Below, in pieces: positions 34,101 to 42,445 of a stretch of DNA of 64,000 nucleotides (its first letter is position 1; every line of letters begins with the position of its first letter). The position numbers were made by a program, and so were the translations under genes. This DNA is from Odobenus rosmarus divergens (Eukaryota > Chordata > Mammalia > Carnivora > Odobenidae): NCBI RefSeq assembly GCF_000321225.1, contig NW_004450302.1, positions 3,390,830 to 3,454,829 on the forward strand. The letters are read 5' to 3'. The notes beneath the pieces were generated by a model. The model was not told the origin of the DNA, searched no databases, and saw only the letters and a list, made by a program, of their open reading frames with translations.

Positions 34101-37100
34101 CACAAGCTATTCTTGGTTGACTGAGGATGATGGCAGCAAATAAAGACGCTTCACTTGGGGGCACCTGGTTGGCTCAGTTGGAGGAGCATGCGACTCAATC
34201 TCGGGGGTTGTGAGTTCGAGCCCCATATTGGGTGTAGAGATTATTAAAAACAATAAGTAAAAACTTCTTTAGGGGCGCCTGGGTGGCTCAGTTGGTTAAA
34301 CCACTGCCTTCGGCTCAGGTCATGATCCCAGGGTCCTGGGATCGAGCCCCACATCGGGCTCCCTGCTCATGCAAGAAGTCTGCTTCTCCCTCTGCCTGCC
34401 GCTCTCCCTGCTTGTGCTCTCTCCCTCTCTCTCTCTCGCTATCTCTCTCTGTGTGTCAAATAAATAAATAAAATCTTTAAAAAAAAAAACTTTTTTAAAA
34501 AGCTGTACTTAAAGGTACTTTCCTGCTCTTGCATCAAAGTTAGGTGTCCATGCTCTCTGGCTTGTGCTCCTAGATCTACACCTGCCATGGTTCTCCATCT
34601 CTCCCCTCTCTGTAACCCTTCCCGGCTGTGCCTCCAAGTAATCATCTCTAGCTTTGACTATGTCATTTATGCCAATGCCTTTCAGGATTGTAGGGGCCCT
34701 AGGGGTCTGTTTCCGGCCCTGTCTTCCTCATCCTCATCCTCCGATTTAGATAAACAGAGCTTGACTTTGAAATCTCGATTTTCTGGTATAGTCTGACGGG
34801 GCGGTGAGAGGGAGGGAAGATATACACAATTTGCAACAGGGAGGAAAAGATCTGATAATTGAAAGCTTTGTTAAGAGCTATAGTAAAGCCCTCTTAAGAT
34901 GTGAAGGGGCACGGGTGCCGGGGGGCTCAGTCGCTGAGCGGCTGCCTTCAGCTCAGGTCATGGTCCCAGGGTGCTGGGATCAAGCCTGCATCGGGCTCCC
35001 TGCTCCGCGGGAAGCCTGCTTCTCCATCTCCCACTCCCCCTGCTTGTGTTCCTGCTCTCACTGTCTCTCTCTGTCAAATAAATAAATAAAAAATCTTAAT
35101 TAAAAAAAAGGGGGAAATTGTATCAGATGAATATTCACATTGTTTAAGAAAATTGTTCTAGGAAGGAAAGACTAAAAGAAGCATTTTGCTCTCAATAATT
35201 TGCAACAGCTTCAACCTTAATATAGCTCCCGCCCCCCTCATATATGCATACAACGTTTGTACCCCACCTCAGTTGGTATGTATGTAGAGACTTAAAATTC
35301 TTTTTTGTATTAATCTAAACAAAATTCAGTATACATTTAAATTCAGGCATAAAGAACTCAGATCTTCTGCGTGTGGAGGCTGTGCTTCGCCTAGAAGAAA
35401 TTACGATTTGTCGGTTCCTGGGATTCTCCACCCCCACATTGTTCATTGAGAACCACCCGTAATGGGCATCCCCTAGCCAGTTGCCTGTGGTCAATTCTTT
35501 GTTGTCGTCTTCCAACATGTCTCTCTAAACGTTCTCTCCATAGCTTTTGAAGAGGGAGAACAGCAGATTGCTGAGTTACATGGGTCTGGATTTTGACTCT
35601 TTGCCCTATCAAGCGCCTACTTCAGATCAAGGAGGTGCCGGACAAAACCCAGGACTTGTCTTTGGAAACCCATATTCTGGTAAGACAACTGCCATTTGAG
35701 CTAGAAGGCCCTTGCCTGCTTCCCCCACTACATTTTTTTTTTTTTTTTTTTGGCCTGAGATGCTAATTAAGGCCAGTCTCATTGTTAAGACTTGCTGGGC
35801 AGAAGCCGAGGACCCAATAGAAAGATTGCCAGGCGAGAAGTGTTAATTGAGAAATAAATCTGAATCTAGAAGACGCAAATCAGATCATTCGCCTAGAGGC
35901 AGCAGACACAAATTGAGTCCCGTGGCTCTATTCCAAATATATAAATCAGAGAAATGTGTCTATGTAGAAGATATACACATACAAAGCTGAGGAAGCTAAT
36001 TAAGGTTTGGAAATGGAAGCGTAAAAGGTGGGGTATGCCGCCCAGGAATGGGCAGTTACGGCAGCCACCCCGATGGCGTGACCAAGGGTAGTGGGAACGT
36101 GCCCTACAGAGACCCCGGGGTGGTTTGGAGGACAGGCAATGGGGATGAAAACCAGTCTTGTCACTCAAGGACAGAGGGTCAGATTGTTCTTGCCAGGGAC
36201 AAAGGAACAGGGAACTTTTCCTCTTTGGTCTCCAAAAGTGATAGAAGACCTCGTTTCCTTTTCTTGGACAGTTTAAAGCAGTCGTGTTCTCTTAAGAGTC
36301 ACAATCAAATCTTTACAGCAGTCAGGGGTACACATTTATTTTCTCCTTAAAAATATTTTTAAGCATTTCATTTAAAAATACCTGTTTGCATGGCTTCGGT
36401 CTTAAAATCTGTTCTCAAATTGCTTTCTTATTAAATCGTGACTGTTTTAATTAAAATCTCATTTTCCCCATACTGAAAAGAGGTTTTTTTTTTCTGATTC
36501 TATAGCATAAACATGACTGTCGAAAATGCCACTTCATTATTTTTTTCCTCTTTTCCCTTTATCATTGACCTAGATCCCCTCTGTCAGCAGTTAATGGTAC
36601 ATCGGAGAGCGAAAGAGTCAAAGGCAGCGGGGAGAAAGGGAAGGGAGGGAGTTAGGAAACCAGCTGCTTGCTAGATCACAGCTGCAGGGTCCAGGGTGGT
36701 ATTTCTTTCATTGAATGAAATCTTTTTTATGATCCTCAGGTATCCAGGAAAGTTCGGCCCCGAGCCTGGTAAGTATAAAATCCTTGAGGAATGCCCCTTC
36801 CTGCTCCAGTTATGGGAGAACCATAGGGAGACTGGTTCATTTTGATAAGTCCAGAAGTCAGCTGGATCAGGATCAGTTGGGTCAAACCCGAAGCTGAGGG
36901 AGCCCGTTGAGGTGCGGAGAAGAAAGCACAGTTCGCCCATCAGCTTTCTGCTGTAGACCTCCCCCTGTGAGCTGAGTTTGGTACCAGAACTAGGCAGCCA
37001 GCCCCACAAGGTATGTCCAGTGCCCATTCTGCTGAAAGCTCTCTGAGTACTTTAACAATAGTAGGTCCTTTCAATCCTGGGGTAGAGAAAGCCTCAGTGA

Positions 37101-37436
37101 GTGTCTCCAGATGTGACTTTGTTCATCCGTCCTCTACTTCTTGAGCACCTCCCATGTGCCAAGCATTATGCTCCGTGCTGAGGGTATAAGAGAACAGGAC
37201 ACATGGCCTCTGCCACACACAGCTTCCATCTGTACTGACATCTCTGCTCTTCCTCCCAGCTCGCCATGAAGAGATGCCCCACCTGCAAATCAGACTTTGC
37301 TGATGGCATTTTCGATCACACCTTGGAGCAGCAGCACATGCAGACCCTTTGTTTGAATTGTCCAGTTTGTGACAAGACCTTCCCAGCAAAAGAGAAGCAG
37401 ATCTTTGAAGACCATGTGTTCTGCCACACTCTCTAA
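18987..37436 (+). CDS. CALCOCO2: CALCOCO2 (NDP52) selective-autophagy receptor, whole coding span
   Basis: The coding sequence joins 18987-19166, 24980-25082, 25235-25368, 26401-26526, 29119-29207, 29564-29633, 30250-30372, 30650-30736, (31981-32142, probably optional), 33266-33361, 35544-35679, 36740-36768 and 37260-37436. Translation follows human NDP52 from end to end: SKICH domain (about residues 20-127), ILVV LC3C-interacting motif (133-136), a long coiled coil, the LDFDSLPYQ galectin-8-binding segment and two zinc fingers. Family knowledge: it recognises galectin-8 and ubiquitin on damaged vacuoles and mitochondria, recruits TBK1 adaptors through SKICH and delivers cargo to LC3C/GABARAP membranes in the cytosol. 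Length is 449 codons without the 54-codon exon and 503 with it; human is 446. The ATG was chosen for its ACCATGG context and its match to the human N terminus. No frameshift or internal stop was seen. Confidence 0.97.
19275..19453 (-). mobile_element. Carnivore SINE
   Basis: Reverse copy just after the donor of exon 2; no clear target duplication. Confidence 0.92.
19498..19679 (-). mobile_element. Carnivore SINE
   Basis: Reverse copy; imperfect flanking repeats around TGGCCA(G)TTTA. Confidence 0.93.
19708..19960 (+). mobile_element. Carnivore SINE containing the assembly gap
   Basis: Duplication aaaatcctaaactag at 19693-19707 and 19961-19975. The apparent length is inflated by the 50 N. Confidence 0.95.
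19795..19844. other. Assembly gap of 50 N
   Basis: Exactly 50 N inside a SINE. The same seven bases (TCGGGCT) stand just before and just after the gap, suggesting two contig ends that overlap. Confidence 0.97.
19976..20169 (+). mobile_element. Carnivore SINE
   Basis: Begins at the end of the preceding copy's target duplication and is followed by a further variant of the same repeat (aaatactaaacta). Confidence 0.93.
20694..20715 (+). repeat. (CA)n microsatellite
   Basis: About ten CA units in intron 2. Confidence 0.9.
20883..21095 (-). mobile_element. 5'-truncated L1 3' end in intron 2
   Basis: Antisense carnivore L1 3' UTR after a T run, with the perfect duplication tcagacatcattctt at 20868-20882 and 21096-21110. 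Confidence 0.9.
21583..21769 (+). mobile_element. Carnivore SINE
   Basis: Duplication tgaaatgtaa at 21570 and 21770. Confidence 0.95.
21936..22109 (+). mobile_element. Carnivore SINE
   Basis: Flanked by related atttttgag repeats. Confidence 0.93.
22350..22500 (-). repeat. MIR, diverged
   Basis: Reverse core GTTATCTCTTATGCACAGAT, TTTCCCAGTGAGTAGATGC. Confidence 0.55.
22621..22805 (-). mobile_element. Carnivore SINE
   Basis: Reverse copy, abutting a CT run at its tail. Confidence 0.92.
22811..22985. mobile_element. Two short old SINE pieces, head to head
   Basis: An antisense piece to about 22888, then a sense short SINE from about 22889 with tRNA-like A and B boxes. Confidence 0.7.
24006..24204 (+). 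mobile_element. Carnivore SINE
   Basis: Complete copy with A tail. Confidence 0.94.
24428..24617 (+). mobile_element. Carnivore SINE
   Basis: 17-base duplication agaagttctaagaaccc at 24411-24427 and 24618-24634, perfect, so a recent insertion. Confidence 0.97.
24980..25082 (+). CDS. CALCOCO2: CALCOCO2 exon 3 (SKICH domain)
   Basis: Acceptor TCATTGCAG|GTG, donor CAAAG|GTGAGA. It encodes VGWKTTREYYTFMWV through QQEVQFK, the middle of the SKICH domain, and ends one base into an alanine codon. Phase matches both neighbours. Confidence 0.96.
25235..25368 (+). CDS. CALCOCO2: CALCOCO2 exon 4 (end of SKICH and LC3C-interacting motif)
   Basis: Acceptor TTGTGTTTTCAG|CT, donor ACTCAG|GTCTGT. It encodes AYYLPKDDEYYQFCYVDQDG through DILVVTTQ. 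The ILVV at residues 133-136 is the non-canonical LC3C-binding motif known from human NDP52 and is intact. It ends in phase 0 at codon 139. Confidence 0.96.
25736..25917 (-). mobile_element. Carnivore SINE in CALCOCO2 intron 4
   Basis: Duplication tctctcagttc at 25725-25735 and 25918-25928. Confidence 0.96.
26401..26526 (+). CDS. CALCOCO2: CALCOCO2 exon 5 (coiled coil, codons 140-181)
   Basis: Acceptor CTTTCGTAG|GGT, donor AAGGAG|GTATGG. The 42 codons run from GEVEEIEQHNKEL to AELHKKE and open the coiled coil. Both ends are phase 0. Confidence 0.95.
26660..26860 (-). repeat. MIR
   Basis: GGTACTATTATTACCCCGAT, GGAGCCAGGATTCAAACCC. Confidence 0.8.
27095..27225 (-). repeat. MIR core
   Basis: GATCTACAGGTGAGCAAACT, then GAGGCCCAGAGGAG. 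Confidence 0.6.
27490..27710 (-). repeat. MIR
   Basis: ATTCAGCACCTACTATGTGC, TTAATCCTTACAACTACC, GGTTAGGTGACTTGCTCAA. Confidence 0.65.
27750..27905 (+). repeat. MIR
   Basis: CAATGGTTAAGAACCCCACC, TTGGAGTCACACAGACTGG, AACTTCAGTTTCCCTC. Confidence 0.8.
27920..28370 (+). mobile_element. Old L1 3' end
   Basis: Recognised by the typical L1 order: ACCCATGTTCATAATAGC, then GGATGAACATTGAGGAC, then TGAACTGTAGGCTTAAAAATG. Confidence 0.8.
29119..29207 (+). CDS. CALCOCO2: CALCOCO2 exon 6 (coiled coil)
   Basis: Acceptor ATCTGCAG|GAG, donor CTTCA|GTGAGT. It encodes EELETLKSTNKKLEQQ through ETELL and ends two bases into a glutamine codon. Confidence 0.95.
29564..29633 (+). CDS. CALCOCO2: CALCOCO2 exon 7 (coiled coil)
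   Basis: Acceptor CACCTCCACAG|A completes the glutamine codon; donor CTCCAG|GTAGGT. It encodes LKEQNQEMSSENEKMG through VDQLQ and ends at codon 234 in phase 0. Confidence 0.95.
30250..30372 (+). CDS. CALCOCO2: CALCOCO2 exon 8 (coiled coil, codons 235-275)
   Basis: Acceptor TTTGCTTTAG|GCC, donor CAACAG|GTAGAG. The 41 codons, AQLSTQEKEMEKLVQ through LTLTQQ, are the same number as in human and phase 0 at both ends. Confidence 0.95.
30650..30736 (+). CDS. CALCOCO2: CALCOCO2 exon 9 (coiled coil) with apparent GC donor
   Basis: Acceptor TTTCTGTGCAG|GAG. The 29 codons, EQHQKKLEQTVEQMK through QRELT, equal the human exon in number. At the matching boundary the sequence is ACG|GCACGT, so the donor dinucleotide would be GC, not GT. 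The frame stays open past this point to a stop just after 30990, so intron retention would add a different tail. Nearby GT alternatives (30730 and 30741) have weak contexts. Confidence 0.85.
31981..32142 (+). CDS. CALCOCO2: Probable extra CALCOCO2 coiled-coil exon (54 codons)
   Basis: The acceptor TTATACTTCAG is good and the donor CTG|GTAGGT is strong. Length is 162 bases, both ends are phase 0, and there is no stop. It encodes a charged, leucine-rich stretch (KKTAVEKQLVQEVERLKAK through RQIRQLRATVQL) that reads as coiled coil, between exon 9 and the exon starting DENSGLSK. The human 446-residue protein, as remembered, passes directly from the exon 9 equivalent to DENFDLSK. It may be an alternative or lineage-specific exon; a retroposed fragment is the alternative. 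Confidence 0.55.
32414..32497 (+). CDS. Possible alternative terminal exon of CALCOCO2
   Basis: After TTCTGCCTTTTGAG an open stretch begins in the phase left by the exon ending at 32142. It gives 27 codons (EVKQDQKSQQEPLGMG through SPVIG) and a TAG at 32495-32497, with AATAAA 65 bases later at 32562. Use of this exon would give a receptor without the galectin-8 segment and zinc fingers. The A-rich tract after the signal also fits a retrocopy tail, so the call is tentative. Confidence 0.25.
   Translation, partial: EVKQDQKSQQEPLGMGSLEPAVSPVIG
32562..32567 (+). terminator. Possible internal polyadenylation signal
   Basis: AATAAA, followed after 13 bases by an A-rich tract. It would serve the possible alternative terminal exon. 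The A tract could equally be the tail of an old retroposed transcript. Confidence 0.3.
33266..33361 (+). CDS. CALCOCO2: CALCOCO2 exon 11 (end of coiled coil)
   Basis: Acceptor TTATTGACAG|GAC, donor AATGAT|GTAAGT. The 32 codons, DENSGLSKTLNENKIICN through RLEREND, align with human DENFDLSK...GEND. Phase 0 at both ends. Confidence 0.95.
33400..33619 (-). mobile_element. Carnivore SINE in CALCOCO2 intron 11
   Basis: Reverse copy with GATT and GTTT tail repeats; flanks gaaactccaaggt and gaaaccccaaggt are a diverged duplication. It starts about 40 bases after the exon 11 donor. Confidence 0.93.
34159..34262 (+). mobile_element. Short tRNA-like SINE
   Basis: About 100 bases, tRNA-Lys-like head with A box TGGCTCAGTTGG and B box GTTCGAGCC, no CT-rich middle, then an A-rich end. 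Confidence 0.85.
34272..34488 (+). mobile_element. Carnivore SINE
   Basis: Complete copy a few bases after the short SINE. Confidence 0.94.
34908..35110 (+). mobile_element. Carnivore SINE
   Basis: Complete copy with a somewhat diverged head. Confidence 0.92.
35544..35679 (+). CDS. CALCOCO2: CALCOCO2 exon 12 (galectin-8-binding segment)
   Basis: Acceptor TCTCCATAG|CTT, donor ATTCTG|GTAAGA. It encodes LLKRENSRLLSYMG, then LDFDSLPYQAPTSD, which matches the galectin-8-binding segment of human NDP52 with conservative changes, and ends one base into a glycine codon. Confidence 0.96.
36740..36768 (+). CDS. CALCOCO2: CALCOCO2 exon 13 (29-base microexon)
   Basis: Acceptor GATCCTCAG|GT, donor AGCCTG|GTAAGT. 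This very short exon encodes GIQESSAPSL, the linker before the zinc fingers (GIQESSSPSP in human). It restores phase 0. Confidence 0.93.
37260..37436 (+). CDS. CALCOCO2: CALCOCO2 exon 14 (two C-terminal zinc fingers and stop)
   Basis: Acceptor CTTCCTCCCAG|CTC; stop TAA at 37434-37436. Finger 1 reads CPTC, then His after ten residues and a second His five further on. It is three residues longer than remembered for human, where the second His is replaced. Finger 2 is CPVC...FEDHVFCH, the ubiquitin-binding C2H2 finger shared with TAX1BP1. The protein ends CHTL (CHSL in human). Confidence 0.96.
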   Translation, partial: LAMKRCPTCKSDFADGIFDHTLEQQHMQTLCLNCPVCDKTFPAKEKQIFEDHVFCHTL

Positions 37437-38285
37437 GTGTCCCAGCCTCCTGGATCTATACTGTACATCAATTTTTATAGAGTAGAACCTATAGCTTCTA
37501 CTTAGAGCTATGATCCACAATCCTGCCTAACATGAAATTACTAGGGATTTAGTCAGTCCTGTTGCCCTAAGGATGGAGTCCTGTCGATTATCTGCAGAAT
37601 AGTGGTGAGGGCTGTTACTTCCATCCTTGTGGGTGACTACCTTTTAAATCACATAACTAGCTGCGTCATCCTAGCCTCTGGTGCCCACTCTTCTGAGGGT
37701 CTCCAGTACAAGGGCCCTGGGCTGCAACTGAGCTGGCCCTTCATTCACAACAGGCTTGACTTGAGTACTAAGTGATTCGTCTTCCGAGTTGTCCCAGTGC
37801 CCTTCAAGGTCAGGCCTTGAGTGTATTCGCAGTCGGTTCTCAGTCCTAACCCTGCAGCTGGTGATTGAGTAGAGGTTGAGAATTTCTTCCTCCTCCTCCT
37901 CAGGTCTCTCTCCCACTGTTTGCATTAAACTAGCCACAAATACCACCGCAGAGAACTCTGACATCCAGCTGGGATGCCAAAGGTTTCTCATCTTGATTTC
38001 TCAGCTCCCAGCAGAAGCATCTTATTCCTGAACCATGGACACAAAATATTTCAGTCACAGAAAGCCTTCTTTCTCTCTAGATACCTCTGTTTGGCATTTT
38101 CTACTCTTTGATCTTTCCTATGCACATAACCTTTATTATAAGTCCTTTCTTAATAATTAGTAGGACTTGTTAGAAACTGGGCCTGCAACTTTCTGAGCAG
38201 GTGAGTTTGAATATGGATAAGTCAGAATAATGAGAACTATTGTTAATCTCTTTAATACTGAAAATAAAGTTGTCCTATTTCGGGG
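37437..38285 (+). other. CALCOCO2: CALCOCO2 3' UTR
   Basis: This follows the stop codon and contains no SINE, unusual in this window. It ends at the polyadenylation signal near 38263; the cleavage position is estimated. Confidence 0.75.
38263..38268 (+). terminator. CALCOCO2: CALCOCO2 polyadenylation signal
   Basis: Canonical AATAAA about 830 bases after the stop, followed by the T/G-rich stretch AGTTGTCCTATTT. Confidence 0.75.
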
Positions 38286-38892
38286 ACACTGGTCATTTTA
38301 AATTGGGTCATTTGACTTTCAGGTCCTTTGTTTTAAGCTTCTGAGAAAAGGGGAATCAACAGGCTTGTGGGAATTGTAGAGCCCTCCAGTCGATTTCACT
38401 TGTCTTAACTAGTCAACAAGAGTGTCCTGGCAGTTATCTGGAGATGGAGAGGAAGGGGGTGGAGCATTAGTTTAAGCAGTCTGGAGCCCTGGCTTCTTGC
38501 TTCTTCCATGCACTTTGTGAAAGTGGTCAGTGTGCATTTGGGAACCCTTTGTGAACTAGGTTCAATTCCCTCCATCCAGATCTGCCTATGAACGATAAAG
38601 CAATTCCATTTTCTCACCACCACCCCCTACTCTTTCCCCCCCCTCCCCTGCCCCTGCCTCGGGACTGAACAAATGGAAAGGACTCTCAGGCAGTCAACCA
38701 GCTGGTCACTATAGAGACCTCTACAAAAACTTCTGAATGATGTAAAACATGATGTCACAAATAAGGTTGAGTCAACTTCCTTCTGGGGTTTTCCCTGTTA
38801 CGCCCTAGACTAGCTGTCTAGTATTGTCCTGGTCATGGCTCCTTGTCTTTATTTCTCCTTTGATAAAATGAAGATGAAACTACACTCCTCCT

Positions 38893-39096
38893 GGGGCGCC
38901 TGGGTGGCTCAGTCGGTTAAATGTTCGACTCTTGATTTCAGCTCAGGTCATGATCTCAGGGTCCTGAGATCAAGCCCCACTTTGGGCTCCGTGCTCAGTG
39001 GGGCGTCTGCTTGGAGATTTTCTCCCTCTGCCCCTTCCCCTGCGCTCACTCTTTGTTTCTCAAATAAATAAAACCTTTAAAAAAAGAAAAGAAAAG
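38893..39096 (+). mobile_element. Carnivore SINE
   Basis: Duplication aactacactcctcct at 38878-38892, with one change at 39097-39111. Confidence 0.96.
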
Positions 39097-39879
39097 AACT
39101 ATACTCCTCCTCCCGTACCACGATCTCAAGGAGATGTCTCTTGGACTCAAGCCTTTTGCCCCTTAAGAGTCATGTGACATTAAGACTAACTCCAGTACAG
39201 AAACGTAATGAGGAGATGGTACCACTGTTTTCCTGGCAGACCCCTCCCTCTCTGCAGAATTTCTGCTGCTCCCCAGATTGTTCCAGTGAAGTGCAGTTTC
39301 ATTTATTTTGTACTCGTAAGCCCTTAATTAAGCACGTGAATGGAGAAGCGCAGTGGCGCACATAATCCCAATCAGTGAATACCATTTTCTGGTGAATTAC
39401 CCACCCCTTTGCCCCCGCTACCCCGAGGGTTACCGCGATTATCAACAGCAGCAGGGGCCCTTCCACAGGCTTGGTTAAAAAACCCAAGTGTTAATGATCC
39501 TTTTTGCTGGATGTAAAACAAAGCATCTTTAACCACTGTTCATTATCCCCAGCTGCTCTTACCAAGGCTTTGAAGGGGAAATTCTGCTCCGGGCAGCTCC
39601 TAGAGAAAGGAAACAATCATTCTTCTATAATCCACTCCTCACCCCAGCCTTTCCCCTCTAACCTCCCTGTACCCACACATGTTACGGCTATAAAATCCCT
39701 GCAGGAAGGAGCAGGAGGTTCTGGGAGCAAACAGTACGTATGCCTAAACTGGATTTTACCATCTTTGTGCTTATGCAACAAGCTTTCCTTCCTAATTCAT
39801 TTCTTGGTCTAATATTAAAATGTTTTTGCGTTACTTAACACACTCAATTGATGGGCGGGGGGAGGGGAAGTCACTCGGT

Positions 39880-39882
<3 letters not shown>

Positions 39883-39917
<35 letters not shown>
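39883..39917 (+). repeat. (GT)n followed by (GA)n microsatellite
   Basis: About 16 GT units, then an imperfect GA run to about 39945. Confidence 0.93.
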
Positions 39918-39919
<2 letters not shown>

Positions 39920-40399
39920 TGAGAGAGAGAGGGAGAGAGAGAGAGGCGAGAGGAAGCGAATTAAAATCAGAAAAGTGAGAGTTGGCAAGATATTCCATAA
40001 ACCTGGGCCCCCCAGAACACCTGTGGCTCCAGCACTTTTCCTTGGTCTTGCTAAAAATCAGGATGACATGAAACGGCCTTGATGTTTCAGTATCTTTCCC
40101 CTCTGATTCGGGTGGCAGTGGCGAGCTCAGCTCTAACCTGGTCTCCTAGCAACAAATGGTAATGAGATGACAGGCCCGGGCTGAGAGATGCAGACTGCCA
40201 CCTAGAAAAAAAGCAAACAGGCCTCAACATGGGGACCCAGAGACACCTAATTGCCCTGAGGTAACCAACAATGGGCCAGACTTTGGGCCACAAGCCCCAG
40301 CACTCTCAGTTGCTCTCATGTAAATATTAATGTAATGTCTCTGCATGTGTGCTTCCTAGTTCAGACTAGGAAGCATATATTCATATATTCCATGTCTAC

Positions 40400-40482
40400 T
40401 TTCAGTAATCTCTGAAGCAGACAGCTATCAACTCCCATTTTTATAGATGAGTAAGTTGAAACCTGGAGAAACAACTTGCTTA
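40400..40482 (-). repeat. MIR core
   Basis: CAACTCCCATTTTTATAGAT, AACAACTTGCTTAAAG. Confidence 0.55.
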
Positions 40483-40582
40483 AAGTGGAAACAACCCAAA
40501 TGCCCATCAGCTGATGAATGGGTAAATAAAAAACAGTATTTCTAGAGGATGAGGTATTATTTGGCCAAAAAAAGGGATTGAG

Positions 40583-40695
40583 GGGTACCTGGCTGACTCA
40601 GCTGATGGAGCATGTGATTCGTGATCTGGGGGTTGTGACTTTGAGCCCCACATTGAATGTAGAGATTACTTAAAAATAAAATAAAAAAAAAAAGG
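40583..40695 (+). mobile_element. Short tRNA-like SINE
   Basis: Short form without the CT-rich middle, inserted in an old L1 end. Confidence 0.8.
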
Positions 40696-40811
40696 AGAGG
40701 CCCTTGGGTGGCTCAATTGGTTAAGCATTTAACTCTGATCTCAGTGTTGTGAGTTCAAGCCCCGTGGTGGGCTCCACGCTGGGCCTGGAGCCCACTAAAG
40801 AAAAAAAAAGG
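40696..40811 (+). mobile_element. Short SINE copy
   Basis: Second short copy in tandem with the previous one. Confidence 0.75.
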
Positions 40812-41105
40812 GAATTGAGCACTGCTATGTCCCAACATGGAAGGACCCTGAAAACATGCTAAGTGGAAGAAGCCCATCACAAAAGACCACGTAGTATATG
40901 ATTCCATTTATATGAAACACCCAAGATAGGCAAATCTGTAGAAACAAAATAGATGTTTTCCTAGGGCTGAGGGCTGGGGGGAAATTGGAGAGTCACCGCT
41001 CATGGGTATGGAGTTTCTTTTCGGGGGGTAAAGAAAATGTTCTACAATTTATCATGGAGATGGTTGCACAACTCAATATGCTACAAACTTGAATTATACA
41101 CTTTA

Positions 41106-41228
41106 TTTTTTTTTAAAGATTATATTTATTTATTTGACAGAGACACAGCGAGAGAGGGAACACAAGCAGGGGGAGAGGGGGAGGGAGAAGCAGGCTTCCC
41201 GCCGACCAGGGAGCCTGATACGGGGCTA
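41106..41228 (-). mobile_element. Truncated carnivore SINE
   Basis: Antisense tail and middle; the head is missing, and the copy ends at GGGGC followed by tacactttatt. Confidence 0.85.
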
Positions 41229-41235
41229 CACTTTA

Positions 41236-41432
41236 TTTTTTTAATATTTTATTTGAGAGAGAGAGAGAATGAGAGAACACAAGAGGGGGGGAGGGTCAGA
41301 GGGAGAAGCTGACTCCCAGCTGAGCGGGGAGCCCAATGTAGGACTTGATGTGGGACTCGATCCCGGAACTCCAGGATCATGACCTGAGCCGAAGGCAGTC
41401 AGTCACTCAACCAGCTGAGCCACCCAGGGACC
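41236..41432 (-). mobile_element. Carnivore SINE
   Basis: Complete antisense copy directly after the truncated one. Confidence 0.92.
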
Positions 41433-41929
41433 CTGAATTACACACTTTAAATGGGTGAACTGTACGCTGTGTGAATTCTATCTCAAGTTGTATTTTTTAA
41501 AAGGTTAAAAAAATTACTTGCTAAGGTCATCCATTGACTCACGGTAGAATGTCTTACATACAGACGCGGAGCTGGGCCCACCTTATCGAACTTGGTTAGA
41601 GTGTACCTATTTCAGTAGAGCCCGTGCCACAACAGCGTGGGGTCCTCCCCCTGTCTTGGGCTGGAAGCAGACAGCAGCTTCAGTTGTGAGGGAATCAAGA
41701 TGAACAGGGTCAGGGCAATCATTAGTAGTCCACCATTTGGGCCGGCAGCATTAGTGGTCTCTGGGAATATCTATTCTGTGGAGATGAATGTACCCAATAA
41801 AGTTGGGGGAGAGAGTCACCAGCCACAAATTTCAGATAATCATATTAAGGGATCCAGCCTGCTCTGCCTAATGTTATTATTTTCTCCCTGTGGAAAGAAG
41901 GAGTATGACACTCCGGGGACTAAGTCTAT

Positions 41930-42045
41930 TGTTTACTCAGTCAATCAACATTTATTGAGCACCCACAGTGTGCAGAACTAGCACAGGGCCAGGATTTTAA
42001 AAAATAAAAAAGTTCTTCCCTTGAGGTATCTACAAGATTAATGAA
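41930..42045 (+). mobile_element. L2 3' end
   Basis: AACATTTATTGAGCACCCAC, then TTCCCTTGAGGTATCTAC, the standard L2 3' pattern. Confidence 0.65.
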
Positions 42046-42270
42046 GACCTCCCCTCTGCCCTCAGGGAACACTTCAACTGCTGAGGGTGAGCGTCTCGGG
42101 CTTCAGGGGTCTCCTGATCTGATGGTGAAAAGAGACAGTCACCCACAAAAGCAATTTAAGGATGCAAAGGTAAGGGAAGTGATCTCACAGACTGAGGATG
42201 GAAGGGCTGTGAGCCCTGAGTGTTAACAAAGGTGTGACCAAGTCAATGATGTCTTATAAGAGTGCTTTTG

Positions 42271-42445
42271 GGGGCGCCTGGGTGGCTCAGTCGGTGAAGC
42301 GTCTGCCTTCGGCTCAGGTTGTGATCTCAGGGTCCTGGGATCGAGCCCTACTTCGGGCTCCCTGCTCAGTGGGGAGTCTGCTTCTCTCTCTCCCTCTGTG
42401 GTCTCTCTCTCTCTCTCTCAAATAAATAAAATCTTAAAAAAAAAA
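42271..42445 (+). mobile_element. Carnivore SINE
   Basis: Duplication aagagtgcttttg at 42258-42270 and 42446-42458. Confidence 0.97.

Larger units (their letters stand above)
38300..40480. other. Intergenic stretch downstream of CALCOCO2
   Basis: One SINE and a (GT)n tract. The section 39110-39830 is free of recognised repeats and could be conserved non-coding DNA, but no exon was found. Confidence 0.45.
40484..41510 (+). mobile_element. Old L1 3' end split by SINEs
   Basis: The L1 pattern (AACAACCCAAATGCCCATC, then CATGCTAAGTGGAAGAAG, then AATTCTATCTCAA) runs through four SINE insertions. Confidence 0.8.
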
